Shown here piece by piece: positions 1 through 8,813 of a stretch of 64,000 nucleotides of DNA. Both the position numbers and the translations under genes were made by a program. Source of the stretch: Nocardioides terrigena (GTDB lineage: Bacteria > Actinomycetota > Actinomycetes > Propionibacteriales > Nocardioidaceae); contig NZ_PZYY01000009.1 of NCBI RefSeq assembly GCF_003047265.1, forward strand, positions 1 through 64,000, given 5' to 3'. How positions within the stretch are numbered: the stretch's first letter is position 1; every line of letters begins with the position of its first letter. The notes below the pieces were generated by a model that made no database searches, had not been told where the DNA came from, and was given only the letters and a program-made list of their open reading frames with translations.

Positions 1-95
1 ACGCCACGGCTTCCAGACCCCGGCCGAAGTCCTGGACCAACTACTGTCCAAAGACACACACGAAGACGGTGTTGCGTGACTGCCTAGATTCCGCC
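1..95 (+). mobile_element. Right end of an IS30-type insertion sequence, cut by the window edge
   Basis: The window opens inside the last codons of a transposase. Just past its stop codon the sequence resembles the terminal inverted repeat typical of actinobacterial IS30 elements (about 69-95, ending near gattccgcc). The element lies about 40 bp from the 3' end of the transglutaminase-like gene on the other strand. The left end, the partner repeat and the target duplication are outside the window, so the exact boundary is inferred. Confidence 0.5.
2..79 (+). CDS. IS30-family transposase, C-terminal fragment
   Basis: An open frame runs from the window edge to TGA at 77-79. It gives 25 residues beginning RHGFQTPAEVLDQLL. 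A 'TPAEV' tail segment followed by a short polar end is how IS30-family transposases finish, after the DDE catalytic core. The catalytic residues lie upstream of the window, so whether the enzyme is intact cannot be judged. Family assignment rests on this short tail and on the inverted-repeat-like sequence that follows. Confidence 0.55.
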   Translation, partial: RHGFQTPAEVLDQLLSKDTHEDGVA

Positions 96-137
96 TCGAG
101 ATCCGGGGTCCGTTCGTCACGGACTACCCCGAGATTG

Positions 138-935
138 TCAGCGCAGGCGGGTGAGCGCGAGGCCGTCGTCGGCCGGCAGCCCGGGGTCCGCGGTGGCGGT
201 GACGGTCATCGGGCCCATCGAGGCGCGACCGGAGTTGACCGTGAGGAACGCCGTGTCGGCGGCGTCGCGGCCGGTGGCGATGCGCACCAGCGAGGAGCGG
301 GGCGCGAGGCCGGTGCCGTCGACGACGTACCAGCGCCCGTCCAGGGCGACCTCGGTGACCGCGTGGAAGTCCATCGGCACCAGGCCGGGGGCGTAGACGC
401 TGACGAGCCGGGCGGGCACGCCGAGGGCCCGCAGGAACGTGATCACCAGCTGCGAGGTGTCCCGGCACACGCCGAGGCGGCTGAGGTAGGTCTCCAGTGC
501 GCCGTCGACCGGGCCGCTGGCGCCCGGGGCGTAGGTGATGTGGGTGAGCGCCCACGACACCACGGCCTGCACGAGCTCCTCCCCGGCGAGGTCGCCGAAG
601 TGCGCGTGGGCCACGGCCGAGAGCCGGTCGGAGTCGCAGTAGCGGCTCGGCCGGGTGAAGACGATCGCCTCGAGGTCGGTGACCGGGCCGGTCGGCTCGC
701 CCTCCGGCACGACGGCGTCGTACGCGAGCGTGAGACGCCCGACGGGGGCGGACGCGATGCGGTGGAGGCGGGTGGTGCCGTCGACGATCTCGGTGGTCTC
801 GACGGGCTCACCGTCGACCGTCACGGCGAGCGTCTCCTCGGTCGGGCCGAGGTCGGCGGCGACCGCGACGGAGAACACCAGGTCGGCCGGCTCCGTGACG
901 GTGAGGTCGAGCCGGCTGCTGACGGTACGCCGCAT
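138..935 (-). CDS. Transglutaminase-like cysteine protease-fold protein
   Basis: A 265-residue protein with an N-terminal beta-rich region (about 1-130) followed by a transglutaminase-like core. The likely triad is visible: Cys in LGVCRDTSQLVITFLRALG, His in MDFHAVTEVALDGRWYVVD and Asp in the same strand (VVDGT). Members of this superfamily act as proteases, amidases or unknown hydrolases. No signal peptide or membrane segment is seen. The start ATG shares one base with the ispG stop (TGATG), so it is probably translated from the ispG message. Substrate unknown. Confidence 0.82.
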   Translation of the reverse strand: MRRTVSSRLDLTVTEPADLVFSVAVAADLGPTEETLAVTVDGEPVETTEIVDGTTRLHRIASAPVGRLTLAYDAVVPEGEPTGPVTDLEAIVFTRPSRYCDSDRLSAVAHAHFGDLAGEELVQAVVSWALTHITYAPGASGPVDGALETYLSRLGVCRDTSQLVITFLRALGVPARLVSVYAPGLVPMDFHAVTEVALDGRWYVVDGTGLAPRSSLVRIATGRDAADTAFLTVNSGRASMGPMTVTATADPGLPADDGLALTRLR

Positions 936-2086
936 CAGCTGACGCTGACGCTGGCCTCGGCGCCCTCCACGGGCTCCATGCCCTCGGCGATCCGCATGGC
1001 CTCCTCGATGAGGGTCTCCACGATCTGCGACTCGGGGACGGTCTTGATGACCTCGCCCTTGACGAAGATCTGACCCTTGCCGTTGCCGGAGGCGACACCG
1101 AGGTCGGCCTCGCGGGCCTCGCCAGGGCCGTTGACGACGCAACCCATGACCGCGACGCGCAACGGCACCTCCATGCCCTCGAGCCCGGCGGTGACCTCCT
1201 CGGCCAGCTTGTAGACGTCGACCTGGGCCCGGCCGCAGCTGGGGCAGGAGACGATCTCGAGGCGACGCGGCTTGAGGTTGAGCGACTCCAGGATCTGGAG
1301 GCCGACCTTGACCTCCTCGACCGGCGGGGCGCTCAGCGAGACCCGGATGGTGTCGCCGATGCCCTGGCTGAGCAGGTGGCCGAACGCCACGCTGGACTTG
1401 ATGGTGCCCTGGAAGGCGGGGCCGGCCTCGGTCACGCCGAGGTGCAGCGGCCAGTCGCCGGCCTCGGCGAGCAGCTCGTAGGCACGCACCATCACGACGG
1501 GGTCGTTGTGCTTGACCGAGATCTTGAAGTCGCGGAAGCCGTGCTCCTCGAAGAGCGACGCCTCCCACACGGCCGACTCCACGAGCGCCTCGGGCGTCGC
1601 CTTGCCGTACTTGTCCATGATCCGCTTGTCGAGGGAGCCGGCGTTGACGCCGATCCGGATCGAGGTGCCGCGGTCCTGGGCGGCCTTCGCGATCTCCTTG
1701 ACCTGGTCGTCGAACTTGCGGATGTTGCCCGGGTTGACGCGTACGGCGGCACAGCCGGCGTCGATGGCGGCGAAGACGTACTTGGGCTGGAAGTGGATGT
1801 CGGCGATGACCGGGATCTGCGAGTGCTGGGCGATCTCGGCGAGCGCGTCGGCGTCGTCCTGGCTGGGGCAGGCCACCCGCACGATGTCGCAGCCGGTCGC
1901 GGTGAGCTCGGCGATCTGCTGGAGCGTGCTGTTGACGTCGGAGGTGAGCGTCGTGGTCATCGACTGCACCGAGATCGGGCTGTCGCTGCCGACGCCGACC
2001 GAGCCGACCTTGATCTGGCGGGTGGGGCGCCTCGGGCTCAGGACCGGAGGAGGAAGAGCGGGCATGCCGAGGCCGACGGAGGTCAT
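935..2086 (-). CDS. ispG: 4-hydroxy-3-methylbut-2-enyl diphosphate synthase
   Basis: A 383-residue enzyme of the MEP isoprenoid pathway that converts MEcPP to HMBPP using a [4Fe-4S] cluster. The N-terminal TIM barrel contains [10 protein letters not shown] and RVNPGNI. The cluster ligands are Cys281 and Cys284 (SCPSCGR) and Cys316 ([10 protein letters not shown]), with the conserved Glu323. The length fits the bacterial two-domain form. The start at MTSVGLG gives a short N-terminal tail before the barrel. It lies in the same orientation as dxr, another MEP gene, with the membrane protease between them. Confidence 0.96.
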   Translation of the reverse strand: MTSVGLGMPALPPPVLSPRRPTRQIKVGSVGVGSDSPISVQSMTTTLTSDVNSTLQQIAELTATGCDIVRVACPSQDDADALAEIAQHSQIPVIADIHFQPKYVFAAIDAGCAAVRVNPGNIRKFDDQVKEIAKAAQDRGTSIRIGVNAGSLDKRIMDKYGKATPEALVESAVWEASLFEEHGFRDFKISVKHNDPVVMVRAYELLAEAGDWPLHLGVTEAGPAFQGTIKSSVAFGHLLSQGIGDTIRVSLSAPPVEEVKVGLQILESLNLKPRRLEIVSCPSCGRAQVDVYKLAEEVTAGLEGMEVPLRVAVMGCVVNGPGEAREADLGVASGNGKGQIFVKGEVIKTVPESQIVETLIEEAMRIAEGMEPVEGAEASVSVS

Positions 2087-2117
2087 GGGCCCCAGCCTAC
2101 GTGGGGAGCGGTGCCGC

Positions 2118-3470
2118 TCAGACCTGCAGGTGGAGCGGCACCACGAGGTCGCCGACGATGAGGACGACGCCCATGACCAGCATGGCCGCGCCCACGACGT
2201 ACGCGACCGGCAGCAACCGGGCCACGTCGACGTAGCCGGGGTCGGGCCGACCACGCAGGCGTGCGAACCCGCGCCGCAGCGCCTCCCACATCGCACCGGC
2301 GATGTGGCCGCCGTCGAGCGGGAGCAGCGGCAGGAAATTGAACATGCCGATGAAGAAGTTGAAGCCGGCGATGAGCATCACCAGGGAGACGATCTTGTCC
2401 TGCATCGGGAAGGTCTCGTGCGAGGCGACCTCCCCGGCGAGGCGGCCGCCACCGACCACGCTCACGGGGCCGTTGGGGTCGCGGGGCTCGAGGCCGACGA
2501 TCGCCTGCGCGACGTCCCACACCTTGGCCGGCAGCTGGGCGAGGGCCTGGAAGGTGTCGACGGCCATGCGGCCCATCTGCTGGAGCGTGTAGACCGGGCC
2601 GCCGGTCTCGTAGATCGGCGTCGCCACCGGCATCACGCCGAGGAAGCCGACCGGGGTGAGCTCCTCGGGCGAGGAGGCGTCGATCGGGCGGGGCTCGACC
2701 TGCGTCGTGGCCTGGAGCTCGACCTGCTCGCCGTCACGCTCGACCACGATGGTGGCGGTGCCGGCGCCGTTGTCGCGGATGGCCTGCTGGACCTGCTCCC
2801 ACCCGGTGACCGGGGTGCCGTTGAAGCTGATGAACTCGTCACCGGGCTCGAGCCCGGCCGCGGCGGCGGGGCTGGGGTTGTCGCGCAGCTCCTCCGCGGT
2901 GCAGGCCCGACCGTCCTGGTCCGCCGGGACGATGCACGGCACCACCTCGGCGACGACCGGCTCGACCTTCGCGTCGACGACCTGGCCGACGGTGGCGAAG
3001 ACACCCCAGAAGAGGAAGAAGGCGATCGCGATGTTGACCATCGGGCCGCCGGCCATCACGACGACCTTCTGCCACGACTTGAACTTGTAGAACAGCCGGT
3101 CGGAGTCCTCGGGCTTGACGTGCTCCCACTCCGCCGCGCGGGCGTCGGAGATGAGCTGGGTGAACATGCCGGTGTTGGACTGCCGGACGCGGGTCTCGCC
3201 GTTCTCGTCGACCACGGTCTCCTCGCCCTTGCCCGGCGGGAGCATGCCGACGATCTTGACGTAGCCGCCGAGCGGGATCGCCTTGACGCCGTACTCGGTC
3301 TCACCGATCCTGCGGCTGAAGACCGTCGGGCCGAAGCCCACGAACCACTGGGTGACCTTCCCGCCGAACCTCTTGGCCGGGATCAGGTGGCCGAACTCGT
3401 GGAGGCCGATCGACGCGAGGATCGCCACCACGAAGATCAGCACGCCGAGGGTGTAGAAGAGCGCGGTCAC
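2118..3470 (-). CDS. rip: Site-2 membrane metalloprotease (Rip1/RseP family, M50)
   Basis: A 450-residue intramembrane zinc protease. HEFGH (24-28) lies in the first transmembrane helix, a PDZ domain fills the middle ([16 protein letters not shown]) and the C-terminal [13 protein letters not shown] motif supplies the third zinc ligand. Actinobacterial Rip1 proteins cleave anti-sigma factors and other membrane substrates. The GTG start at 3470 was chosen because it overlaps the dxr stop by four bases (GTGA); longer upstream frames are Arg-rich and implausible. The order dxr-rip-ispG is typical of actinobacteria. Confidence 0.94.
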   Translation of the reverse strand: MTALFYTLGVLIFVVAILASIGLHEFGHLIPAKRFGGKVTQWFVGFGPTVFSRRIGETEYGVKAIPLGGYVKIVGMLPPGKGEETVVDENGETRVRQSNTGMFTQLISDARAAEWEHVKPEDSDRLFYKFKSWQKVVVMAGGPMVNIAIAFFLFWGVFATVGQVVDAKVEPVVAEVVPCIVPADQDGRACTAEELRDNPSPAAAAGLEPGDEFISFNGTPVTGWEQVQQAIRDNGAGTATIVVERDGEQVELQATTQVEPRPIDASSPEELTPVGFLGVMPVATPIYETGGPVYTLQQMGRMAVDTFQALAQLPAKVWDVAQAIVGLEPRDPNGPVSVVGGGRLAGEVASHETFPMQDKIVSLVMLIAGFNFFIGMFNFLPLLPLDGGHIAGAMWEALRRGFARLRGRPDPGYVDVARLLPVAYVVGAAMLVMGVVLIVGDLVVPLHLQV

Positions 3471-4573
3471 GATTCTCCGTTGCGGTTCGAGATGGTGCGG
3501 GCAGCCTCCACGCGGGCCCAGGCATCGGCCGCGAGGACGTCGTCGACGACGAGGTGCTCCTTCGAGGGTACGTCGTGGTGGGCAACCACGCGGGCAACTG
3601 TGTCGACGATGTCGGTGAACCCGATCCGGCCGGCGTGGAACGCCTCGACGCACACCTCGTTGGCCGCGTTGTAGACGGCCGGCGCGGTGGAGCCCCGCTC
3701 CCCCGCCTCGCGGGCCAGGCGGACCGCGGGGAAGACGTCGTCGTCGAGGGGCTCGAAGCGCCAGTCGGCGGCCTTCGTCCAGTCGATCGGCGTCTCGGCG
3801 TCGGGGACCCGGTCGGGCCAGCCCATCCCCATGGCGATCGGGACCAACATGGTGGGCAGGCCGAGCTGGGCGACGACGGCGCCGTCGACGAACTCCACCA
3901 TCGAGTGGATCAGCTGCTGCGGGTGCACCACCACGTCGATCCGCTCGAACGGGACGTCGAAGAGGAGGTGCGCCTCGATCACCTCGAGCCCCTTGTTGAC
4001 CAGGGTCGCGGAGTTGGTGGTGATCACCTTGCCCATCGCGAAGTTGGGGTGGGCCAGCGCCTGGTCGGGCGTCACCACGGCGAGCTGCTCGCGCGACCGG
4101 CCGCGGAACGGGCCGCCGCTCGCGGTCAGCACCAGGCGGCGTACCTCCTCGGCGGAGCCGGCCCGCAGGCTCTGGGCGATCGCACTGTGCTCGGAGTCGA
4201 CGGGCACGATCTGGCCGGGACGGGCCCGGTCGCGCACCAGCGGGCCGCCGACGATCAGCGACTCCTTGTTGGCCAACGCCAGCGTGGTGCCGGCGTCGAG
4301 GGCGGCGAGCGTCGGGCGCAGCCCGACGGCGCCGGTGATGCCGTTGAGGACGACGTCGCAGGGCATCGCGGCGGCCTCGGTGGAGGCCTGCTCGCCGACC
4401 CCGGAGTACGCCGGGGCGAACTCGGCGACCTGCTGCTCGAAGAGGTCCGGCTGGGACCCGCCGGCGGTGAGACCGACCACGCGGAAGCGGTCGGGGTGGG
4501 CCCTGACGAGGTCGAGGGCCTGGGTGCCGACCGAGCCGGTGGACCCGAGGACGACGACGTCGCGCCGGGTCAT
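3467..4573 (-). CDS. dxr: 1-deoxy-D-xylulose 5-phosphate reductoisomerase
   Basis: A 368-residue NADPH-dependent enzyme that performs the first committed MEP step, DXP to MEP. The N-terminal dinucleotide motif GSTGSVGTQALDLV is at 10-23, ALANKESLIVGG in the middle, and the metal-binding acids and flexible-loop region (PVDSEHSAI, TASGGPFR) follow. Length is normal for the family. Its start overlaps the stop of the AMP-binding stub gene (ATGA), and its own stop overlaps the protease start, so three genes are translationally coupled. Confidence 0.96.
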   Translation of the reverse strand: MTRRDVVVLGSTGSVGTQALDLVRAHPDRFRVVGLTAGGSQPDLFEQQVAEFAPAYSGVGEQASTEAAAMPCDVVLNGITGAVGLRPTLAALDAGTTLALANKESLIVGGPLVRDRARPGQIVPVDSEHSAIAQSLRAGSAEEVRRLVLTASGGPFRGRSREQLAVVTPDQALAHPNFAMGKVITTNSATLVNKGLEVIEAHLLFDVPFERIDVVVHPQQLIHSMVEFVDGAVVAQLGLPTMLVPIAMGMGWPDRVPDAETPIDWTKAADWRFEPLDDDVFPAVRLAREAGERGSTAPAVYNAANEVCVEAFHAGRIGFTDIVDTVARVVAHHDVPSKEHLVVDDVLAADAWARVEAARTISNRNGES

Positions 4574-5202
4574 CGGGCCTCCTCCGCGTCGAACGACCAG
4601 AGCGCGAGTCCGCCGACGACCAGCACGGAGGTGCCCACAGGTGCAGGGGGCTCCTCGGCGCCGAGCGCGGCGAGGACGGTCAGCTCCGCGTCGCCCACCC
4701 GGGCGAGCACGGCGTCGCCGGGCACGTCGGCGCAGCCCGCCGGGTCGGTGCGCCCGGCCCGCATCACCATGGCCCAGGACAGCTCCGTGCTGTCGTCCAC
4801 CGTCACGACCGGGACGTCGCCGGTGTCCAGCGACGGATCGGTGCCGGCGACGAGGACCCGGGCGGTGCCGACGTGCGGTGCGAGGTCGTCGGTGTGCTCG
4901 ACGACCGCACCCAGCCGGGCCACGGCCAGGGTCACCACGGCTGCCTCGAAGGCAGGCACCGGGCCGAGGGCGACCGTGTCACCCACGCCGGTGCCGAAGG
5001 CGCGCAGCACCCCGGCGAACGCTCCGACGTGCGTGAGCAGCTCGGCGTACGTCCAGGAGCGCGCGTCGAGCGTCAGCGCGACGTCCTCGGCGCGCCCGCG
5101 GATCACGTGCCGGTCGAGGGCGTTGTAGCAGGCGTTGAGCGTGCCGTCGGACGGTGAGTCGACCGGCTTGCGGAACCAGTCGATCGTGGTGCTGGTGGTC
5201 AT
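4570..5202 (-). CDS. AMP-binding (acyl-CoA synthetase-like) stub protein
   Basis: A 210-residue protein whose first part resembles the start of acetyl/propionyl-CoA synthetases (WFRKPVDS, NACYNALDRHVIRG, WTYAELL). It stops where the catalytic core would follow: no P-loop-like SSGTTG motif and no C-terminal lysine domain are present. It resembles an actinobacterial family of short AMP-binding-like proteins (TIGR03089, from memory). The uninterrupted frame and coupled overlaps with dxr and the M1 peptidase gene suggest a maintained gene, not a decaying one. Function unknown; adenylation activity is unlikely. Confidence 0.75.
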   Translation of the reverse strand: MTTSTTIDWFRKPVDSPSDGTLNACYNALDRHVIRGRAEDVALTLDARSWTYAELLTHVGAFAGVLRAFGTGVGDTVALGPVPAFEAAVVTLAVARLGAVVEHTDDLAPHVGTARVLVAGTDPSLDTGDVPVVTVDDSTELSWAMVMRAGRTDPAGCADVPGDAVLARVGDAELTVLAALGAEEPPAPVGTSVLVVGGLALWSFDAEEAR

Positions 5203-6623
5203 GACAGCCCGTTGTCGGCCGTCCGGGCCGGCTTGCCCGGGGTGCGCAGCCAGGCGGTGAAGAAGGACGTGAGGTCCTGCCCGCTGACCGAGGCGGCCAG
5301 CGCCTCGAAGTCCTGCGTGGTCGCGTTGCCCCCGGCCTTCTGCTGGAGCCAGGTGCGCAGCAGCAGCCAGAAGGCGTCCTCCCCGATGCGCTGGCGCAGG
5401 GCCTGCAGGGTCATCGCGCCGCGCTCGTAGACGGCGTTGTCGAAGATCCGGTCCTTGCCCGGGTCACCGATGGTCAGGTCCCAGAACGGGTCGTCCGCCG
5501 CGATGTTGTCGTAGGAGCCGCGCAGGATGTCGGCCGCGGACCGGCTGCCCTTGCGCTCGACCCAGCGCCACTCCATGAACGTCGCAGCGCCCTCGTTGAG
5601 CCAGATGTCGCTCCAGCGCGCGATCGCCACGTCGTCGCCGAACCACTGGTGCGCCAGCTCGTGCACGATCAGGCTCTCCGCCGGCCCGCCGAGCGTGGGG
5701 TAGGTCGGCCGGGTCTGGTTCTCCAGCGCGAAGCCGACCGGGAGGCCGGTGCTGATGCCGCCGGTGACCTCGAAGGGATACGGCCCGAGGTCCTTCTCGA
5801 GCCCCTTCACCACGGACGCGCTGGTCCGCAGGGCGCGCATCGAGCCGGCGCGGGTCCGGTCGTCCTGGAGGCGCGAGACGGCGTTGACCCACGGCAGCCC
5901 GCCGGTGGTGCCGCGCTCGATCTCGAAGTCGCCGGCGGCGAAGAACGCGAGGTACGTCGCCATCGGGTCCTCGGCGCGCCAGCGCCACGTGACGGTGCGC
6001 TTGGTCCTCGTCTTGCTGACCAGCGTGCCGTTGGCGACCACCTCACGACCGCGGTCGACGGTGGTGGAGATGTCGAAGGTCGCCTTGTCGCTGGGGTGGT
6101 CGTTGCCCGGGAACCACCACGGCGCCATGTGCGGCTGGTTCATCGCGACGACCTCGCGGTCGTTGGCCAGCCAGTTGCGCTCCCCGGCATAGCGCTTGTC
6201 GTCGGGGTTGCCGGCGTAGTGGACGACGACCCGGTGCGTGGACCCCGCCGCCAACGGCGAGGCGGGGGTGATCCGCAGCTCGTGCTTGTCGGGTCGGGAG
6301 TGCCGGGCGCGCCGGCCGTCGACGGTCACCTTCGTCGTCGGCAGCAGGAAGTCGAGGTTGAAGCTGCCGAGCTCGGCGGTCGCGGTCAGCTCGAGGACGG
6401 TCCGGCCCTCGAGGCGCTGGGAGGCGAGGTCGTAGCGGTTCTTGATGCGGTACGACGCGACGTCGATGCCCCCGTTGCCGTCCAGCGGCCAGTAGGCGTC
6501 GCCGATGCCGGGGCTGCCGGCCGGCGCGGACTCCTCGCCGGAGGCGGCCTGGGTGAGGAGGACGGGCGCGACCACGACGGTGGCGAGCAGCGCGGCCGAC
6601 GTACGACGAAGGGAGCGGTTCAC
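5199..6623 (-). CDS. Secreted M1-family zinc aminopeptidase
   Basis: A 474-residue protein with a signal peptide (RRTSAALLATVVVAPVLLTQAAS). It has the M1 beta-domain, then the GxMEN-type loop as GFALENQT (297-304), zinc motif HELAHQW (321-327) and downstream ligand Glu344 in WLNEGAATF. It should trim N-terminal residues from peptides outside the cell or in the cell wall. It lacks the long C-terminal helical domain of PepN. The GTG start at 6623 places the signal peptide correctly. It is first in the minus-strand run that continues through dxr to ispG. Confidence 0.92.
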   Translation of the reverse strand: MNRSLRRTSAALLATVVVAPVLLTQAASGEESAPAGSPGIGDAYWPLDGNGGIDVASYRIKNRYDLASQRLEGRTVLELTATAELGSFNLDFLLPTTKVTVDGRRARHSRPDKHELRITPASPLAAGSTHRVVVHYAGNPDDKRYAGERNWLANDREVVAMNQPHMAPWWFPGNDHPSDKATFDISTTVDRGREVVANGTLVSKTRTKRTVTWRWRAEDPMATYLAFFAAGDFEIERGTTGGLPWVNAVSRLQDDRTRAGSMRALRTSASVVKGLEKDLGPYPFEVTGGISTGLPVGFALENQTRPTYPTLGGPAESLIVHELAHQWFGDDVAIARWSDIWLNEGAATFMEWRWVERKGSRSAADILRGSYDNIAADDPFWDLTIGDPGKDRIFDNAVYERGAMTLQALRQRIGEDAFWLLLRTWLQQKAGGNATTQDFEALAASVSGQDLTSFFTAWLRTPGKPARTADNGLS

Positions 6624-6747
6624 CCGTGCAAGGTACCCGCCCGATCCGGAAAACCCGTTGCGCAGCGTGATCCCCGTCGGGCACCGTTGTCCCCGAGGCG
6701 TCGCCCGACGCCACCTGCTGTGCAGGGAGCCCGAGAGGAGCCGTGAC

Positions 6748-6843
6748 ATGACGATGACTGTCCTCGGCCTGTCCCCAGACCGATCCTCTCTCCCACGGAG
6801 CACAGATGACGCACGACTTTCCCGAGGGGTTCCTCACCCCTAG
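6748..6843 (+). CDS. Possible short upstream ORF overlapping the RIO kinase start
   Basis: A 31-codon frame starts at ATG 6748 after a good ribosome-binding sequence (gagaggag, about 6733-6740). It ends at TAG 6841-6843, inside the first codons of the kinase gene in another frame. It resembles no family. It could act as a translational regulator of the kinase, or simply be a chance frame in leader DNA; its codon use is not distinctive. Confidence 0.22.
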   Translation: MTMTVLGLSPDRSSLPRSTDDARLSRGVPHP

Positions 6844-7687
6844 CACCACCGACCGCCTCGTCGACGTCGACGAACGGTTCGTCTTCGACTACAGCAGCTA
6901 CGCCGACGACCTCGGTCCCGGCCAGAGCTGGTCCCCCTGGGACGACCTCGAGGCCCTGATGAAGGGCCCCGAGCCGCGCCCCGACTGGGTCGTCACCTCC
7001 AGCGGTGCGATCGACACCGAGCTCGGCATCCTCAAGACGGGCAAGGAGGCCGACGTCTTCCTCGTCGAGCGCGTCGACCCGCACCGCCCTGACGAGGCTG
7101 TCGTGATGGCCGCCAAGCGCTACCGCGACACCGACCACCGCACCTTCCACCGCGCCGCGGCCTACACCGAGGGGCGCTCCATGAAGCGGTCCCGCGACAA
7201 CCGCGCCCTCAAGCGCAAGTCGTCGTGGGGCCGGATCGTGGCGGCCGGTGAGTGGGCCGTCTCCGAGTGGGGGGCGCTGCGGCGCCTCTGGGAGCTCGGG
7301 GTGCCGGTCCCCTACCCGGTCCAGATCGACGAGACCGAGATCATGATGGAGTGGATCACCCATGACGGTGAGACCGCGCCCCGCCTCGCCCAGGTCCGCC
7401 CCGACCGGGACCTGCTCGAGTCCTACTACGAGCAGCTGCGCGACTCGCTGGGCACGATGGCGCAGGCCGGGATCGTGCACGGCGACCTCTCGCCGTACAA
7501 CACCCTCGCGGCCGGTGACCGCCTCGTCATCATCGACCTCCCCCAGATCGTCGACCTGGTGGGCAATCCGCAGGGGATGGACTTCCTGCTCCGCGACTGC
7601 GCCAACATGTGCCAGTGGTTCCGGGCGCGTGGGCTCGAGGTGGACGAGCAGGAGCTCTTCGGGGACCTGATGGCGCACGCGTTCTGA
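6806..7687 (+). CDS. RIO1-type atypical serine protein kinase
   Basis: A 293-residue protein with the RIO kinase core. The P-loop-like strand is TGKEADVFL (about 77-85), followed by the catalytic VHGDLSPYNTLAAGD (His-Gly-Asp in place of HRD) and the metal-binding IIDLPQIVD (Asp in place of DFG). RIO kinases are best known from archaeal and eukaryotic ribosome assembly. The bacterial members are less characterised, so a role in ribosome or RNA metabolism is only inference. It has its own ribosome-binding site (acggag before 6806). The C-terminal helices complete the domain and no membrane segment is present. Confidence 0.88.
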   Translation: MTHDFPEGFLTPSTTDRLVDVDERFVFDYSSYADDLGPGQSWSPWDDLEALMKGPEPRPDWVVTSSGAIDTELGILKTGKEADVFLVERVDPHRPDEAVVMAAKRYRDTDHRTFHRAAAYTEGRSMKRSRDNRALKRKSSWGRIVAAGEWAVSEWGALRRLWELGVPVPYPVQIDETEIMMEWITHDGETAPRLAQVRPDRDLLESYYEQLRDSLGTMAQAGIVHGDLSPYNTLAAGDRLVIIDLPQIVDLVGNPQGMDFLLRDCANMCQWFRARGLEVDEQELFGDLMAHAF

Positions 7688-7717
7688 GCCGAGGGTGCCT
7701 CTGGTTGGCTGTGGCCC

Positions 7718-8806
7718 GTGAGGCACACCCACGGACGCATCGTCGACATCACCACCCTTCGCGACCTCGACGCCCGCCTCGCGGCGGGCGCAAGGTCGCT
7801 GGAGGGCTGGCGGGTGGTGGGGCTGGACCTCACCGAGCGTGGCAGCGTGCTGCTGTCGCGCTCGGTGGCGTCGACGCTCTTCCTCGGCTGCACGTTCGCC
7901 GACGGGGACGAGGACGAGGTACGCCGCCGGGGCGCGGTGGTCCTGCCTGACCTGCCCGGCAGCCCGGTCGACACCTACCGCACGGCGCTGTACTCCCCGC
8001 GCGACCTCTACGACACGCCCCGGTACGCGGCCTCGCTCGACGCCCGGGCCTACGCCTGGTCCCAGCACCGTCCCGACCAGGACGCGGCGCTCGCGCAGGC
8101 CCTGCACGACCACGCGATCGACCAGGCCCTGACCGCATGGATCGCCGGTCGGCGGACGCTCGGCGTCATGGGCGGCCACGCGCTCCCACGCGGGTCCGGT
8201 GGCTACGCCGACGCCGCCCGGCTCGGGCACGCGGTCGGTCGCTCGGTCACCGTCGCCACCGGCGGCGGGCCCGGTGCCATGGAGGCCGCCAACCTGGGGG
8301 CCCTGCTCTCTGCGGCCGACTCGTCCTCGCTCGACGAGGCGCTGGACAGGCTCGCGGTGGTGCCGTCCTTCACTCCCGACATCGGTGCCTGGGCGGACGC
8401 CGCCTTCGCCGTGGTGTCCTCCGTCAAGGACCCCGTCGAGTCCCTCGGGATCCCGACCTGGCACTACGGGCACGAGCCGCCCAACGCGTTCGCGACCGCC
8501 ATCGCCAAATACTTCCGCAACGCGACCCGGGAGGCGGTCCTGCTCGAGGTGTGCACCGCCGGGATCGTCTTCCTCCCCGGCGCCGGCGGGACCGTGCAGG
8601 AGGTCTTCCAGGACGCCTGCGAGAACTACTACGCCGACGAGACCTCGATCGCCCCGATGGTGCTCGTGGGGCGGGAGCACTGGACGGAGACGCTGCCGGC
8701 CTGGCCGCTGCTCCAGTCCCTCGCCCGGGGCCGGGCGATGGAGGACCACGTGCACCTCGTCGACACGGTCGCCGAGGCGGCCGCGCTGGTCGCGTCGTAC
8801 GAGTGA
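7718..8806 (+). CDS. LOG-like nucleotide 5'-monophosphate nucleosidase family protein
   Basis: A 362-residue protein with a Rossmann core in its second half. It carries GGGPGAMEAAN, the PPi/phosphate motif of LOG and lysine-decarboxylase-like proteins, and LPGAGGTVQEVFQD, matching the usual PGGxGTxxE with a Gly-to-Ala change. Family members hydrolyse the ribose-base bond of nucleoside monophosphates. The roughly 140-residue N-terminal part makes it longer than plain LOG, closer in size to PpnN-like enzymes. The GTG start follows the kinase stop by 30 bp, so the two may form one transcript. Confidence 0.8.
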   Translation: MRHTHGRIVDITTLRDLDARLAAGARSLEGWRVVGLDLTERGSVLLSRSVASTLFLGCTFADGDEDEVRRRGAVVLPDLPGSPVDTYRTALYSPRDLYDTPRYAASLDARAYAWSQHRPDQDAALAQALHDHAIDQALTAWIAGRRTLGVMGGHALPRGSGGYADAARLGHAVGRSVTVATGGGPGAMEAANLGALLSAADSSSLDEALDRLAVVPSFTPDIGAWADAAFAVVSSVKDPVESLGIPTWHYGHEPPNAFATAIAKYFRNATREAVLLEVCTAGIVFLPGAGGTVQEVFQDACENYYADETSIAPMVLVGREHWTETLPAWPLLQSLARGRAMEDHVHLVDTVAEAAALVASYE

Positions 8807-8813
8807 CGCACCC

